A stretch of DNA of 47,065 nucleotides from Pseudomonas sp. GD03858 (GCF_029840925.1 NZ_JAOCDM010000032.1:1-47065); one strand, 5' to 3'. Shown: positions 8,141-16,235, counted from the first letter of the stretch. Numbers and translations: made by a program. The notes: generated by a model not told the origin, from the letters alone.

Positions 8141-8469
8141 GCTGCATGCGCTTCAAAGGCTACGCCGCCCGCATCGAGTACGACGAGCGCGACGATATCT
8201 TCGTCGGTCGTGTGCTGGGCATGCGTGACATCATCAGTTTCCACGCCAGTTCCGTCCCGGAACTGCACGAAGCGTTTCGCGAGGCGCTGGAGGACTATCT
8301 GGCCGATTGCGCCGAACAAGGCATCACCCCCGAGAAGCCGGCCTCAGGCAAGGTCATGCTGAGGATTCGTCCCGAAGTCCATGCCGCCGCGAGCATCGCC
8401 GCACGGGCGGCCGGAAAGAGCCTCAACCAGTGGGCCGACGAGGTATTCGAGCAGGCGGCGATGGCCTAG
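8137..8469 (+). CDS. hicB: HicB family antitoxin
   Basis: A 110-residue HicB antitoxin. The N-terminal partial RNase H-like domain (YAARIEYDERDDIFVGRVLGM, residues about 7-55) neutralises the toxin; the C-terminal ribbon-helix-helix domain (VMLRIRPEVHAAASIAARAAGKSLNQWADEVF, about 72-105) should bind the operator upstream of hicA. It starts in the ATGA overlap with hicA. Its stop codon, TAG at 8467-8469, lies in the left arm of a 64-bp hairpin element, so the natural end of the protein may have been changed by that element. Confidence 0.88.
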   Translation: MSCMRFKGYAARIEYDERDDIFVGRVLGMRDIISFHASSVPELHEAFREALEDYLADCAEQGITPEKPASGKVMLRIRPEVHAAASIAARAAGKSLNQWADEVFEQAAMA

Positions 8470-8529
8470 TGTGGTGTTTCACAAATAACGACCATAACTC
8501 GCGGCGCTTTTTGCAAAACACCACACTAG
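8466..8529. repeat. 64-bp element with 14-bp perfect inverted ends
   Basis: CTAGTGTGGTGTTT at 8466-8479 and its exact complement at 8516-8529 enclose 36 bases. The outer CTAG tetranucleotide and perfect ends look like a miniature inverted-repeat element. It supplies the hicB stop codon. It has no T-tract, so a standard terminator is unlikely. Confidence 0.6.
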
Positions 8530-8607
8530 CGGGCGCAATTTTTTCCAATACGCACGTGGCCTGGCCACGGTTGAATGGCGTTTCCTTCCTCCTGTTCCGA
8601 GTGCTGC

Positions 8608-9252
8608 ATGGCATTTTCCAATGGTTTTCTGCTTAGCCTTTCCCTATGCCTGGACATCGGCATGGCCAATATCGCGATGATCACCCTGGCCATGCAGCGC
8701 GGCTTTCTGCAGGGCTTCTGGCTGGGCCTGGGGACCTGTGTCGGCGACCTGGTCTATGCCATTGCCGCCTTGGCCGGGATGGCCGTGCTGCTGCAGTTCG
8801 AAGCCGTGCGCTGGACCCTTTGGCTAGGCGGTTCGGCGCTGCTGGTGTGGTTTGCCGTGAAGATGCTGCTGGCGGCCTGGCGTGGCGGGCATCTGGAGTC
8901 GCGGGGGCAGGTGGTGGTGGAGTCGGGCTGGCGCGAATTTCTGCGTGGGATCTTCCTGGCCATGTCCTCGCCCAGTGCGATCCTCTGGTTCGCTGCCGTG
9001 GGCGGGGTGCTGATTTCTCGTTCCGGAACTGGCGGCCCGCTTGAGGCCGGGCTGTTCCTGGCGGGGTTCTTCGCGGCCGGGTTGTTCTGGTGCGTGTCGC
9101 TGTGCGCTGCGGCCAGCCATGGCGGGCGGTTGCTCGGTGACCGGCTGCTGACCTGGTCCTATGTGCTGTCGGCGGCGATCTTCTGCTACTTCGCCGTCTA
9201 CGTGATCGTTTCCGGCTATCGTGAGTTCATTCTCGCCAGCCCACCCCTGTAG
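8608..9252 (+). CDS. LysE family exporter
   Basis: A 214-residue inner-membrane protein of the LysE/RhtB exporter family, with about six hydrophobic helices. The N-terminal segment MAFSNGFLLSLSLCLDIGMANIAMITLAMQ matches the family pattern, with a conserved GxxxGxxxGD motif (GLGTCVGDLVY) after it. The Met at 8608 is chosen over 8575 because it is where the family pattern begins. Members export amino acids or their analogues. The gene is convergent with an AraC-type regulator whose end overlaps it by 37 nt, a common pairing in Pseudomonas. Confidence 0.85.
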   Translation: MAFSNGFLLSLSLCLDIGMANIAMITLAMQRGFLQGFWLGLGTCVGDLVYAIAALAGMAVLLQFEAVRWTLWLGGSALLVWFAVKMLLAAWRGGHLESRGQVVVESGWREFLRGIFLAMSSPSAILWFAAVGGVLISRSGTGGPLEAGLFLAGFFAAGLFWCVSLCAAASHGGRLLGDRLLTWSYVLSAAIFCYFAVYVIVSGYREFILASPPL

Positions 9253-10025
9253 CTCGCCGCATAGTGTTGCGGGGTGAAACCATGGGCGCGACGGAAGGCG
9301 GTGATGAAGTGGCTCTGGTCATAGAAGCCCAGGTCCAGCGCCACGTCCTGTGGATGCAGCCCCCGGCGCAGCCGATGGCGGGCCTCGATCAGGCGCAGTT
9401 GCATGTGGTACTGCAAGGGGCCCAGGCCCGTGGCCTTTTTGAAACAGCGGGCATAGTGGTACTTGCTCAGCCCGGCCAGTTCGGCCAGTTGCTCGAGATC
9501 GAGGCGCCCATTCAGGTTGGCCCGCATCGCAGCCTGGCTGCGGGCGATGGCGGCTGACTGCTCGCCCGGCGTTGCGCAGGGTTGCTCCAGCAGTTGCGCG
9601 AGCAGCAGCAACAAACCTTGTTCTCGCTCGTCGTCGCGGGCCTCGGCCAACTCGGTCAGCGCTGAGTAGAGCCCCTGGTGTGGCAGGACGCCCTGTTGAA
9701 AGGTCGGGGGCTGGTCAGTGGAGCGCAGGTTTTCGGCGCCGATCACCTGGCGCAGGGTGTCGGTCGGCAGGTGCAGGCTGATGTACTCCACGCCATCCGG
9801 GCCGAAGTTCGAACCCTGCACGGCCAATGGGTTGTACAGGGTGGCCTGACGGACCGGCACATCCATTTCCCGGCCATCCAGCCAGATCCGTTCGTGGCCG
9901 CACAGGTTGGCGCCCAGCACGTACTCGTCGTGGGTGTGCCGGGCAAAGCTGGCTGCGCCCTCGGCGCGGACCCAGGAAAGCTCCAGGTCGCTGCTGGTGT
10001 GCAGGGGGGCACAGGTCATCGGCAT
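9216..10025 (-). CDS. AraC family regulator
   Basis: A 269-residue AraC-type regulator. An N-terminal cupin-like sensing domain (about residues 10-160, with HTHDEYVLGANLCGHERIWLDG) is followed by two helix-turn-helix motifs (about 170-262, LDLEQLAELAGLSKYHYARCFKKATGLGPLQY then DVALDLGFYDQSHFITAFRRAHGFTP). Two Met codons are possible (10025 and 10019); a GAGGGAG ribosome site lies upstream. The neighbouring LysE-type exporter is the natural candidate target, although the genes converge rather than diverge. It is divergent from the sigma factor operon. Confidence 0.9.
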   Translation of the reverse strand: MPMTCAPLHTSSDLELSWVRAEGAASFARHTHDEYVLGANLCGHERIWLDGREMDVPVRQATLYNPLAVQGSNFGPDGVEYISLHLPTDTLRQVIGAENLRSTDQPPTFQQGVLPHQGLYSALTELAEARDDEREQGLLLLLAQLLEQPCATPGEQSAAIARSQAAMRANLNGRLDLEQLAELAGLSKYHYARCFKKATGLGPLQYHMQLRLIEARHRLRRGLHPQDVALDLGFYDQSHFITAFRRAHGFTPQHYAASYRGGLARMNSR

Positions 10026-10098
10026 CGGTCGGCTCCCTCGGTCTGATCGGCGCTACGCTAGCGGAGGTCCAGGGCTGGGGTCAAAATTTTCCGTGGCT

Positions 10099-10125
10099 TG
10101 TCGATTTGCCGTTTTCCCGTTCGAC
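10099..10125 (+). promoter_or_regulatory. ECF42-type promoter candidate
   Basis: TGTCGA at 10099-10104 is followed 17 bases later by CGAC at 10122-10125. This matches the promoter described for ECF42 sigma factors (TGTCGA at -35, CG[A/T]C at -10). It lies about 53 bases before the first gene of the operon that encodes such a sigma factor, so self-control is likely. Confidence 0.6.
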
Positions 10126-10177
10126 CAGTGTTGAAAGCGTCACCACCAACGTTGATGAATCTACGGAGGAAACACCG

Positions 10178-10603
10178 ATGAACACTGCAGCCGAGCGTGA
10201 ACTGGAGCAACTGATCGAACGGTGGATGCAAGCCGTGCGCGAGCGTGACGTCGACCGCATCGTCGCCCCCTACGCCGACGACATTGTCGCCTTCGACGCT
10301 ATCCAGGCCTTGCAGTTCAAGGGCAAGGCCGCCTACCGCGCACATTGGGAAATGTGCATGGGCATGTGCACCGGACCGATGGTGTTCGAGCTGGCGCAAC
10401 TGACTGTGTACGCCGATGGCGACCTGGGCCTGGCCCACTGGCTCAACCGCTGTGGTCCGTCCGATGACGAGAGCCAGTGCGGGTTCATGCGGGCCACGGT
10501 CGGCTACCGGCGCAGCGGCGGCCAATGGCAGGTCATCCATGAACACTGGTCGGCACCGTTCGACATGGAAACGCAAAAAGCGTTGTTCGATCTCAAACCC
10601 TGA
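10178..10603 (+). CDS. SnoaL-like/NTF2-fold protein
   Basis: A 141-residue protein of the NTF2-like superfamily (SnoaL/ketosteroid isomerase type). The opening helix ELEQLIERWMQAVRERDVDRIVAPYADDIVAFD is typical, and the fold ends in WQVIHEHWSAPFDM. Start at 10178 behind GGAGGA (10165-10170). The specific reaction is unknown. It is the first gene of the operon with DGPF, SRPBCC and sigma factor genes and has the ECF42-type promoter before it. SnoaL-like and DGPF proteins recur next to ECF42 sigma factors and are probably their targets. Confidence 0.85.
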   Translation: MNTAAERELEQLIERWMQAVRERDVDRIVAPYADDIVAFDAIQALQFKGKAAYRAHWEMCMGMCTGPMVFELAQLTVYADGDLGLAHWLNRCGPSDDESQCGFMRATVGYRRSGGQWQVIHEHWSAPFDMETQKALFDLKP

Positions 10604-10635
10604 ACGCCCATTGCCACTTCGCCCCGGAGACGATC

Positions 10636-10980
10636 ATGAAATACCTGTGCCTGGTCTATTGTGATGAAGCACTGTTGCACAGCCTGCCCGATAGTCCGGA
10701 GGACGCCGAATGCATGGCCTACGCCGAATCCATCCAGACGTCCGGGCGCATGCTGGCCGCCGAGGCGCTCAAGCCGGTGCAGACCGCCACCACGGTGCGC
10801 GTGCGCGGTGGGCAGATGAGCCTCACCGATGGTCCGTTCGCCGAGACCAAGGAGCAACTGGCCGGCTTCTACCTGGTCGATGCCCGTGACCTGAACGAAG
10901 CGCTGAATATCGCCAGGGGCATTCCGGCGGCACGCGTGGGCAGCGTCGAGGTGCGGCCGGTGCGAGACCTGCAACCCTGA
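10636..10980 (+). CDS. YCII-related (DGPF domain) protein
   Basis: A 114-residue YciI/DGPF protein: MKYLCLVYCDEALLHSLPDSP at the start and the namesake segment LTDGPFAETKEQLAGFYLVDA (about 57-77), with a ferredoxin-like fold. The defining neighbour of ECF42 sigma factors is a DGPF protein, which is what is seen here. The function is not known; dimeric YciI relatives have conserved acidic and His residues in a pocket. The start at 10636 is preceded by a GGAGA ribosome site, and the gene is 32 nt from its upstream neighbour. Confidence 0.9.
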   Translation: MKYLCLVYCDEALLHSLPDSPEDAECMAYAESIQTSGRMLAAEALKPVQTATTVRVRGGQMSLTDGPFAETKEQLAGFYLVDARDLNEALNIARGIPAARVGSVEVRPVRDLQP

Positions 10981-11001
10981 CCCAGACGGAGAACAACAAG
11001 A

Positions 11002-11487
11002 ATGACGCTGGTACAACCTGTGGTGGCGCAGCATGAACTGTCCATCAGCCGCCTGATCGATGCGCCACCGGCCAAGGTGTTCCGAGCCTGGACCGACCCC
11101 GAGTGGCTGAAGCAGTGGTGGGGACCGCACGGCATGACGACGCCTGAATGCGAGATGCAACTGTGGCCTGGTGGCCTGTTCCGCACGCTGATGCGAGCCC
11201 CCGACGGCAGCGAGTACCCTCATCAGGGGGTATTCCTGGAGATCCATGCGCCTGATCGCTTGGTGTTCACCGACGCCTTCCGCCCTGGCTGGGCGCCTTC
11301 GGACAAGGCGTTCATGACCGCGGTGGTGACCTTCGAACAGGAACAGGGCCGGACGCGCTACACCGCCCGCGCCTGGCACTGGAATGCCGCCGACCGCCGG
11401 GCCCACGAAGAAATGGGCTTTCACCAGGGCTGGGGAGAAAGCCTGGACCGCCTGGTGGAGGTGGTGACTCAGCGGATGCCGGACTGA
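11002..11487 (+). CDS. SRPBCC (AHSA1-like) protein
   Basis: A 161-residue START-like domain protein of the AHSA1 subfamily. It opens with ELSISRLIDAPPAKVFRAWTDPEWLKQWWGP, the characteristic helix-grip entry, and ends with GFHQGWGESLDRLVEVV. Such domains bind hydrophobic ligands; no partner is known. The stop codon overlaps the sigma factor start by one nt (TGATG at 11485-11489), so the sigma factor is translationally coupled. Its place in the operon suggests it is co-induced by the same signal. Confidence 0.88.
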   Translation: MTLVQPVVAQHELSISRLIDAPPAKVFRAWTDPEWLKQWWGPHGMTTPECEMQLWPGGLFRTLMRAPDGSEYPHQGVFLEIHAPDRLVFTDAFRPGWAPSDKAFMTAVVTFEQEQGRTRYTARAWHWNAADRRAHEEMGFHQGWGESLDRLVEVVTQRMPD

Positions 11488-12734
11488 TGCTGGGCGATGC
11501 GCGCGCGCGCCAGGAAGTCGAGGCGGTCTATCGTCGCGACTCCCGGCGCATCCTGGCGACCCTGATTCGCCTGCTGGGGGACTTCGACCTGGCCGAGGAG
11601 GCCCTGCACGATGCCTTCTTCATCGCCGTCGAGCGCTGGCAGCGCGACGGCATTCCGGACAATCCGCGGGCCTGGCTGGTCTCCGCGGGCCGCTTCAAGG
11701 CCATCGACGCCTTGCGGCGCCGGGCCCGGTTCGATCGCTCCCAGGCGGACCTGATCATGCTGCTCGAAGGCCAGGCACACGACCCCGGCGATGAACAGCT
11801 GCTGGCCGATGATCGCCTGCGCCTGATCTTCACCTGTTGTCATCCGGCGCTGGCCTTCGACGCCCAGGTGCCGTTGACGTTGCGGGAAGTCTGCGACCTG
11901 ACCACCGAGCAGATCGCCCGGGCGTTTTTGCAGAGCCCAGCGACCATCGCCCAGCGCATCGTGCGGGCCAAGGCCAAGATCCGCGACGCGCAGATTCCCT
12001 ACCAGGTGCCGGAACTGGCCGAGTTGCCTGAGCGCCTGGAGAGCGTGCTGCGGGTGATCTACCTGGTATTCAACGAGGGGTATTCGGCGTCCTCGGGCGA
12101 GGACGTGATCACGCGAGAACTGACCGACGAAGCTATCCGCCTGGGCCGATTGCTGGCGCAGCTGCTGCCGGATGCCGAAGTGCTCGGGCTGCTGGCGCTG
12201 ATGCTGTTGCAGGCTTCGCGCCAGCAGGCCCGCAGCGATGCCCACGGCGACCTGATCCTGCTCGACGAGCAGGATCGCAGCCTGTGGGATCGGGCGCAGA
12301 TCGATGAGGGCTGCCAGCTGGTTCGGCGGGCGCTGCGCAGTCGGCAGTTCGGTCCCTACAGCGTGCAGGCGGCGATTGCCGCGCTGCATGCGCAGGCGCC
12401 CAGTGCCGAGGCCACCGACTGGGACGAGATCGTTGGCCTTTACGATGTGTTGCAGCACCACTGGCCGTCACCGGTGGTGGAGCTGAACCGGGCGGTGGCG
12501 CTGGCCAGACGTGACGGCGCCGCGGTGGGCTTGCAGGCGGTGGAGGCGATTCTCCAGCGCGGGGAGTTGGGCGAGTATCACCTGGCTTACGCGGCGCGGG
12601 CCGAACTGCATTGCCAGCTGGGCAATACCGCGCAGGCCCGCGAGGCCTGGCAACAGGCGCTGGCGCTGACCCGGCAAGGACCGGAGCGCCGGCACATCGA
12701 GCGGCGCCTGCGCGAGCTTGGCCGGCGATCATGA
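11487..12734 (+). CDS. ECF42-type RNA polymerase sigma factor
   Basis: A 415-residue extracytoplasmic function sigma factor, much longer than typical ECFs. Region 2 (about 10-80) contains DFDLAEEALHDAFFIAVERW; region 4 (about 110-165) includes LTLREVCDLTTEQIARAFLQSPATIAQRIVRAK. A DUF6596-type domain (about 185-285, YLVFNEGYSASSG) and TPR-like C-terminal repeats (from about 290) follow. These extensions and the linked DGPF gene define the ECF42 group. No anti-sigma gene is present; control is thought to reside in the C-terminal extension. As I recall, the P. putida KT2440 homologue is ECF-10, implicated in stress resistance and biofilms. Confidence 0.92.
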   Translation: MLGDARARQEVEAVYRRDSRRILATLIRLLGDFDLAEEALHDAFFIAVERWQRDGIPDNPRAWLVSAGRFKAIDALRRRARFDRSQADLIMLLEGQAHDPGDEQLLADDRLRLIFTCCHPALAFDAQVPLTLREVCDLTTEQIARAFLQSPATIAQRIVRAKAKIRDAQIPYQVPELAELPERLESVLRVIYLVFNEGYSASSGEDVITRELTDEAIRLGRLLAQLLPDAEVLGLLALMLLQASRQQARSDAHGDLILLDEQDRSLWDRAQIDEGCQLVRRALRSRQFGPYSVQAAIAALHAQAPSAEATDWDEIVGLYDVLQHHWPSPVVELNRAVALARRDGAAVGLQAVEAILQRGELGEYHLAYAARAELHCQLGNTAQAREAWQQALALTRQGPERRHIERRLRELGRRS

Positions 12735-12747
12735 GCCGTGCCTGGCG

Positions 12748-12765
12748 GAGCGGGTAAACCCGCTC
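12748..12765. repeat. Short REP palindrome
   Basis: GAGCGGGT and ACCCGCTC with a 2-nt loop form a perfect 8-bp hairpin between the convergent sigma factor and phaJ1 genes. It is a REP core and may help end both transcripts. Confidence 0.7.
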
Positions 12766-12778
12766 CCACAGGGGGCGA

Positions 12779-13249
12779 TCAGCTAGCCACGAAGTTAGGC
12801 GGGCTCACCAGTTCGACGGTCTGTTGCTTGCGTGGCGCGAGGATCTCGGCGACACCTTCGACCACCAGCTCATCGTTCTGGTTGTAGACGTTGGTGGCGA
12901 TGCGCACCTTGAACTTGGGCAGTTTCTCGAGGATTTCCAGGCGCACGGTCAGCTGGTCGCCGATCTTCACCGGCTTCTGGAAGCTCATTTGCTGGCCCAG
13001 GTAGATGGTGCCAGGGCCGGGCAGGGTGCAGGCCACCGCGGCGCTGATCAGCGCGCCACTGAACATGCCATGGGCGATGCGTTCGCGAAACATGCTCTTG
13101 GCGGCGAACTCGGCGTCCAGGTGCACCGGGTTGTGGTCGCCGGACATCGCGGCGAACAGCTGGATGTCGCGCTCTTGCACGGACTTCTTGTACTCGGCTT
13201 TCTGGCCGACTTCGAGGGCTTCGTAAGGCGTGTTGGTGACCTGGGTCAT
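12779..13249 (-). CDS. phaJ1: (R)-specific enoyl-CoA hydratase, PhaJ1-like
   Basis: A 156-residue MaoC/hot-dog enzyme that hydrates trans-2-enoyl-CoA to (R)-3-hydroxyacyl-CoA, feeding beta-oxidation intermediates into polyhydroxyalkanoate. The catalytic Asp and His are in SGDHNPVHLD (Asp38 and His43), and the MaoC core continues RIAHGMFSGALISA. The sequence closely resembles P. aeruginosa PhaJ1 (MSQVQNIPYAELEVGQKAEY at the N-terminus there, MTQVTNTPYEALEVGQKAEY here). In P. aeruginosa phaJ1 is near fadD1 and fadD2, as it is here. It lies downstream of the lipase-like gene on the same strand, 31 nt away, so the two may form an operon. Confidence 0.92.
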   Translation of the reverse strand: MTQVTNTPYEALEVGQKAEYKKSVQERDIQLFAAMSGDHNPVHLDAEFAAKSMFRERIAHGMFSGALISAAVACTLPGPGTIYLGQQMSFQKPVKIGDQLTVRLEILEKLPKFKVRIATNVYNQNDELVVEGVAEILAPRKQQTVELVSPPNFVAS

Positions 13250-13279
13250 CAGGGCTTCCTAGTTGGGGACGAGGGCCTG

Positions 13280-14224
13280 TCACTCGCTGCGGGCGGGCCG
13301 GCCAAGGGCCAGCGCCTGCTCCAGCCAGGCGATGATGTCGGCGCTGACCTCGTCGCGATGGGTTTCGTTGAGCACTTCATGGCGCGCGCCGGGGTAGACG
13401 TGCAACTGTACATGACGGTTGCCGGTCGCGCGCAACGCATTGGCCAGATCGGTGAGACGCTTGCCGGCGCTCACCGGATCACATTCGCCGCCGGTAACCA
13501 GTATCGGCAGGTTCGGATCGATCTGCGCCAGGTGCCGCGCCTGGCTGATCTGCGCCAGGCCATGCAGCAGGTCGAGCCACAGCTGGTTGCTGCAGCGAAA
13601 GCCGCACAGCGGATCGGCGACATACTTGTCCACTTCGGCGTCATCCCGGCTGAGCCAGTCGAACGCGGTGCGATTGGGCCTGAACGCCTTGTTGAACGAG
13701 CCGAACGACAACCAGTCGATCAGCGCGCTCTTGCCCAGTGGCCCCTGGCGCCAGGTCTCGAACCGGGCGATCAGGCGTGCCGCGCGGTACAGCGTCGGCG
13801 ACTGGAAGTTCGAGCCGCTGAGCACGGCGCCCTGCAAGCTGGCGCTGTGGTGCAGCAGGTAGGCCTGGGCGATGTAGCTGCCCATGCTGTGGCCGAACAG
13901 GAACAGTGGCGTGCCGGGGAATTGCTGGCCGATGTGCTGGGCGAGCAGGCCCAGGTCGTTGACCACGGCATTCCAGCCATTCTTCCGGGCGAACAGGCCC
14001 AGGCAGCCGAGCTCGGCGGTGCGGCCGTGACCGCGCAGGTCGGGCGCGAACAGGGCGTAGCCCGCCTCGTTGAGCGCATGCCCCAGGCGCTGGTAGCGCC
14101 CGGCATGCTCGGCCATGCCATGGGCCAGCAGCACCACGGCCTTGACCGGCGTGGCCGGCAGCCACTGGTGTACGTACAGGCTGCAATGCTCGCTGGCGGG
14201 TAGCCAGAAGGCGTCATAGGGCAT
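13280..14224 (-). CDS. Alpha/beta hydrolase (monoacylglycerol lipase-like)
   Basis: A 314-residue serine hydrolase of the Hydrolase_4 (monoacylglycerol lipase/lysophospholipase) type. The nucleophile elbow is GHSMG (Ser113), the acid is probably in GGECDPVS and the catalytic His in GARHE. PDLRGHGRT (61-69) is the family's standard motif. The start at 14224 (MPYDAFWLPAS) follows AAGGACC on the minus strand; the frame stays open to 14347 but with poor composition. With phaJ1 and the divergent fadD genes, it may release acyl chains from glycerides for activation by FadD. No signal peptide is seen, so it acts in the cytoplasm. Confidence 0.85.
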   Translation of the reverse strand: MPYDAFWLPASEHCSLYVHQWLPATPVKAVVLLAHGMAEHAGRYQRLGHALNEAGYALFAPDLRGHGRTAELGCLGLFARKNGWNAVVNDLGLLAQHIGQQFPGTPLFLFGHSMGSYIAQAYLLHHSASLQGAVLSGSNFQSPTLYRAARLIARFETWRQGPLGKSALIDWLSFGSFNKAFRPNRTAFDWLSRDDAEVDKYVADPLCGFRCSNQLWLDLLHGLAQISQARHLAQIDPNLPILVTGGECDPVSAGKRLTDLANALRATGNRHVQLHVYPGARHEVLNETHRDEVSADIIAWLEQALALGRPARSE

Positions 14225-14426
14225 GGCGGGTCCTTGCGCGCTGGGGTTGGTCAACAGTGTATGCGCAAAGCGCTGGATTGCAGGAAGGCCAGAAAAGAGA
14301 TTCACAATGTTAATGGCGGTGCTTGGCGTATTTGCCACCTTCGACATTGCTGCTAACGTCGGCGCAACGCCTTTTTGCCATCAGGCGATCAGGTCAGGGA
14401 TGCTCCCGGCAGAGGAACAACAATAA

Positions 14427-16115
14427 ATGCAAGCCGATTTCTGGAATGACAAGCGCCCGGCGGGCGTGCCTTCCACCATTGACATGAATGCATACACATC
14501 CGTCGTCGACGTCTTCGAGCGCTCCTGCAAGCGCTTCGCCGACCGTCCGGCGTTCAGCAACCTGGGCGTAACCCTCAGCTATGCGGAACTGGAGCGCCAT
14601 TCGGCAGCCTTCGCCGCCTGGTTGCAGCAGCATACCGACCTGCAGCCGGGAGATCGCATCGCGGTGCAGATGCCCAACGTTCTGCAGTATCCCATTGCCG
14701 TGTTCGGCGCGATGCGCGCCGGGCTGATCGTGGTCAACACCAACCCGCTGTACACCGAGCGCGAGATGCGCCACCAGTTCAAGGACTCCGGCGCGCGGGC
14801 CCTGGTCTACCTGAACATGTTCGGCAAGCGGGTGCAGGAGGTGCTGCCCGACACCGGCATCGAGTACCTGATCGAGGCGAAGATGGGCGACCTGTTGCCC
14901 AGTGCCAAGGGCTGGCTGGTCAACACCGTGGTCGACAAGCTGAAGAAGATGGTTCCGGCCTATCAGTTGCCCCAGGCCGTTTCATTCAAGCAGGTCCTGC
15001 GCCAGGGCCGCGAGCTGGGCCACAAGCCGGTTGTGCAGGCGCTGGGGGATGTCGCGGTGCTGCAGTACACCGGCGGCACCACGGGCCTGGCCAAGGGCGC
15101 CATGCTCACCCATGGCAACCTGGTCGCCAACATGCTCCAGGTGCTGGCCTGTTTCGCCCAGCACGGCCCCGATGGTCAGCCGCTGATCAAGGAAGGGCAG
15201 GAGGTGATGATCGCGCCGCTGCCGCTGTACCACATCTATGCCTTCACCGCGAACTGCATGTGCATGATGGTCACCGGCAACCACAACGTGCTCATCACCA
15301 ATCCGCGCGATATCCCAGGCTTCATCAAGGAGCTGGGCAAGTGGCGCTTCTCGGCCCTGCTCGGGCTCAACACCCTGTTCGTCGCGCTGATGGACAACCC
15401 GGGCTTCAACTCCCTCGACTTCTCGGCGCTGAAGGTCACCAATTCCGGTGGCACCGCGCTGGTCAAGGCCACGGCCGAACGCTGGGAGGCGCTGACCGGT
15501 TGCCGTATCGTCGAGGGCTATGGCCTGACCGAAACCTCGCCGGTGGCCAGCACCAACCCCTATGGCCAGCTGGCGCGCCTGGGAACTGTCGGTATCCCGG
15601 TGCCCGGCACCGCGTTCAAGGTGGTCGATGATGAAGGTCTCGAGCAGCCTCTGGGCGAGCGCGGCGAGCTGTGCATCAAGGGGCCGCAGGTGATGAAGGG
15701 CTACTGGCAGCAGCCGGAAGCCACCGCGCAGGCGCTGGATGTCGATGGCTGGTTCAAGACCGGCGACATCGCGATCATCGATGCCGATGGCTACACCCGC
15801 ATCGTCGACCGCAAGAAGGACATGATCATCGTCTCAGGCTTCAACGTGTATCCCAACGAGATCGAGGACGTGGTGATGAGCCATCCGCAGGTGGCCAGTT
15901 GCGCGGCGATCGGCGTGCCCGACGATCGCTCCGGCGAAGCGGTGAAGCTGTTCGTCGTGCCGCGGGCGGGCGGGGTAAGCGTCGATGAGCTCAAGGCCTT
16001 CTGCAAGGCCAACTTCACGGGCTACAAGGTGCCCAAGCACATCGTGTTGCGTGAGTCGTTGCCGATGACTCCGGTGGGCAAGATCCTGCGTCGCGAATTG
16101 CGTGACATCGCCTGA
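14427..16115 (+). CDS. fadD2: Long-chain acyl-CoA synthetase FadD2
   Basis: A 562-residue acyl-CoA synthetase that adenylates fatty acids and transfers them to CoA at the inner membrane. The ATP-binding motif is YTGGTTGLAKGAMLTH (about 213-228), the second motif is YGLTETSP, and the FACS-like segment is DGWFKTGDIA, with DRKKDMIIVSGFNVYPNEIE near the C-terminus. The ribosome site GAGGAAC precedes the start. It is one of two tandem fadD genes, upstream of fadD1; in Pseudomonas fadD2 is the minor paralogue, used chiefly when fadD1 is lost. The protein is a clear homologue of the next gene but diverged throughout, so this is an old duplication. Confidence 0.93.
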   Translation: MQADFWNDKRPAGVPSTIDMNAYTSVVDVFERSCKRFADRPAFSNLGVTLSYAELERHSAAFAAWLQQHTDLQPGDRIAVQMPNVLQYPIAVFGAMRAGLIVVNTNPLYTEREMRHQFKDSGARALVYLNMFGKRVQEVLPDTGIEYLIEAKMGDLLPSAKGWLVNTVVDKLKKMVPAYQLPQAVSFKQVLRQGRELGHKPVVQALGDVAVLQYTGGTTGLAKGAMLTHGNLVANMLQVLACFAQHGPDGQPLIKEGQEVMIAPLPLYHIYAFTANCMCMMVTGNHNVLITNPRDIPGFIKELGKWRFSALLGLNTLFVALMDNPGFNSLDFSALKVTNSGGTALVKATAERWEALTGCRIVEGYGLTETSPVASTNPYGQLARLGTVGIPVPGTAFKVVDDEGLEQPLGERGELCIKGPQVMKGYWQQPEATAQALDVDGWFKTGDIAIIDADGYTRIVDRKKDMIIVSGFNVYPNEIEDVVMSHPQVASCAAIGVPDDRSGEAVKLFVVPRAGGVSVDELKAFCKANFTGYKVPKHIVLRESLPMTPVGKILRRELRDIA

Positions 16116-16121
16116 AACGAT

Positions 16122-16167
16122 AAAGCGGCAGGGTCGAGCGGGTGAAACCTCTCTAACCTGCCGCTTT
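16122..16167. promoter_or_regulatory. Hairpin 3' of fadD2
   Basis: AAAGCGGCAGG (16122-16132) pairs exactly with CCTGCCGCTTT (16157-16167), an 11-bp stem with a 24-nt loop, 6 bases after the fadD2 stop. No T-tract follows, so it may stabilise or process the transcript rather than end it. Confidence 0.6.
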
Positions 16168-16189
16168 CGGCCTGAATTGCGACATTTTG

Positions 16190-16235
16190 TATAATTACTC
16201 TAAAAATGACTTGCATTGTTCATTGAGTCATTTTT
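16190..16235 (+). promoter_or_regulatory. Candidate fadD1 promoter with 5' hairpin
   Basis: A perfect -10 hexamer TATAAT lies at 16190-16195 with no good -35. Just after it, AAAAATGACT (16202-16211) and AGTCATTTTT (16226-16235) form a perfect 10-bp dyad with a 14-nt loop. If transcription starts near 16202, the mRNA would begin with this hairpin and have a 190-nt leader before fadD1. The dyad could instead be an operator. Confidence 0.45.

Noticed and set aside
12824..14203. 459-codon frame opposite phaJ1 and the hydrolase
   Set aside because: Antisense shadow; both opposite genes have catalytic motifs and ribosome sites.
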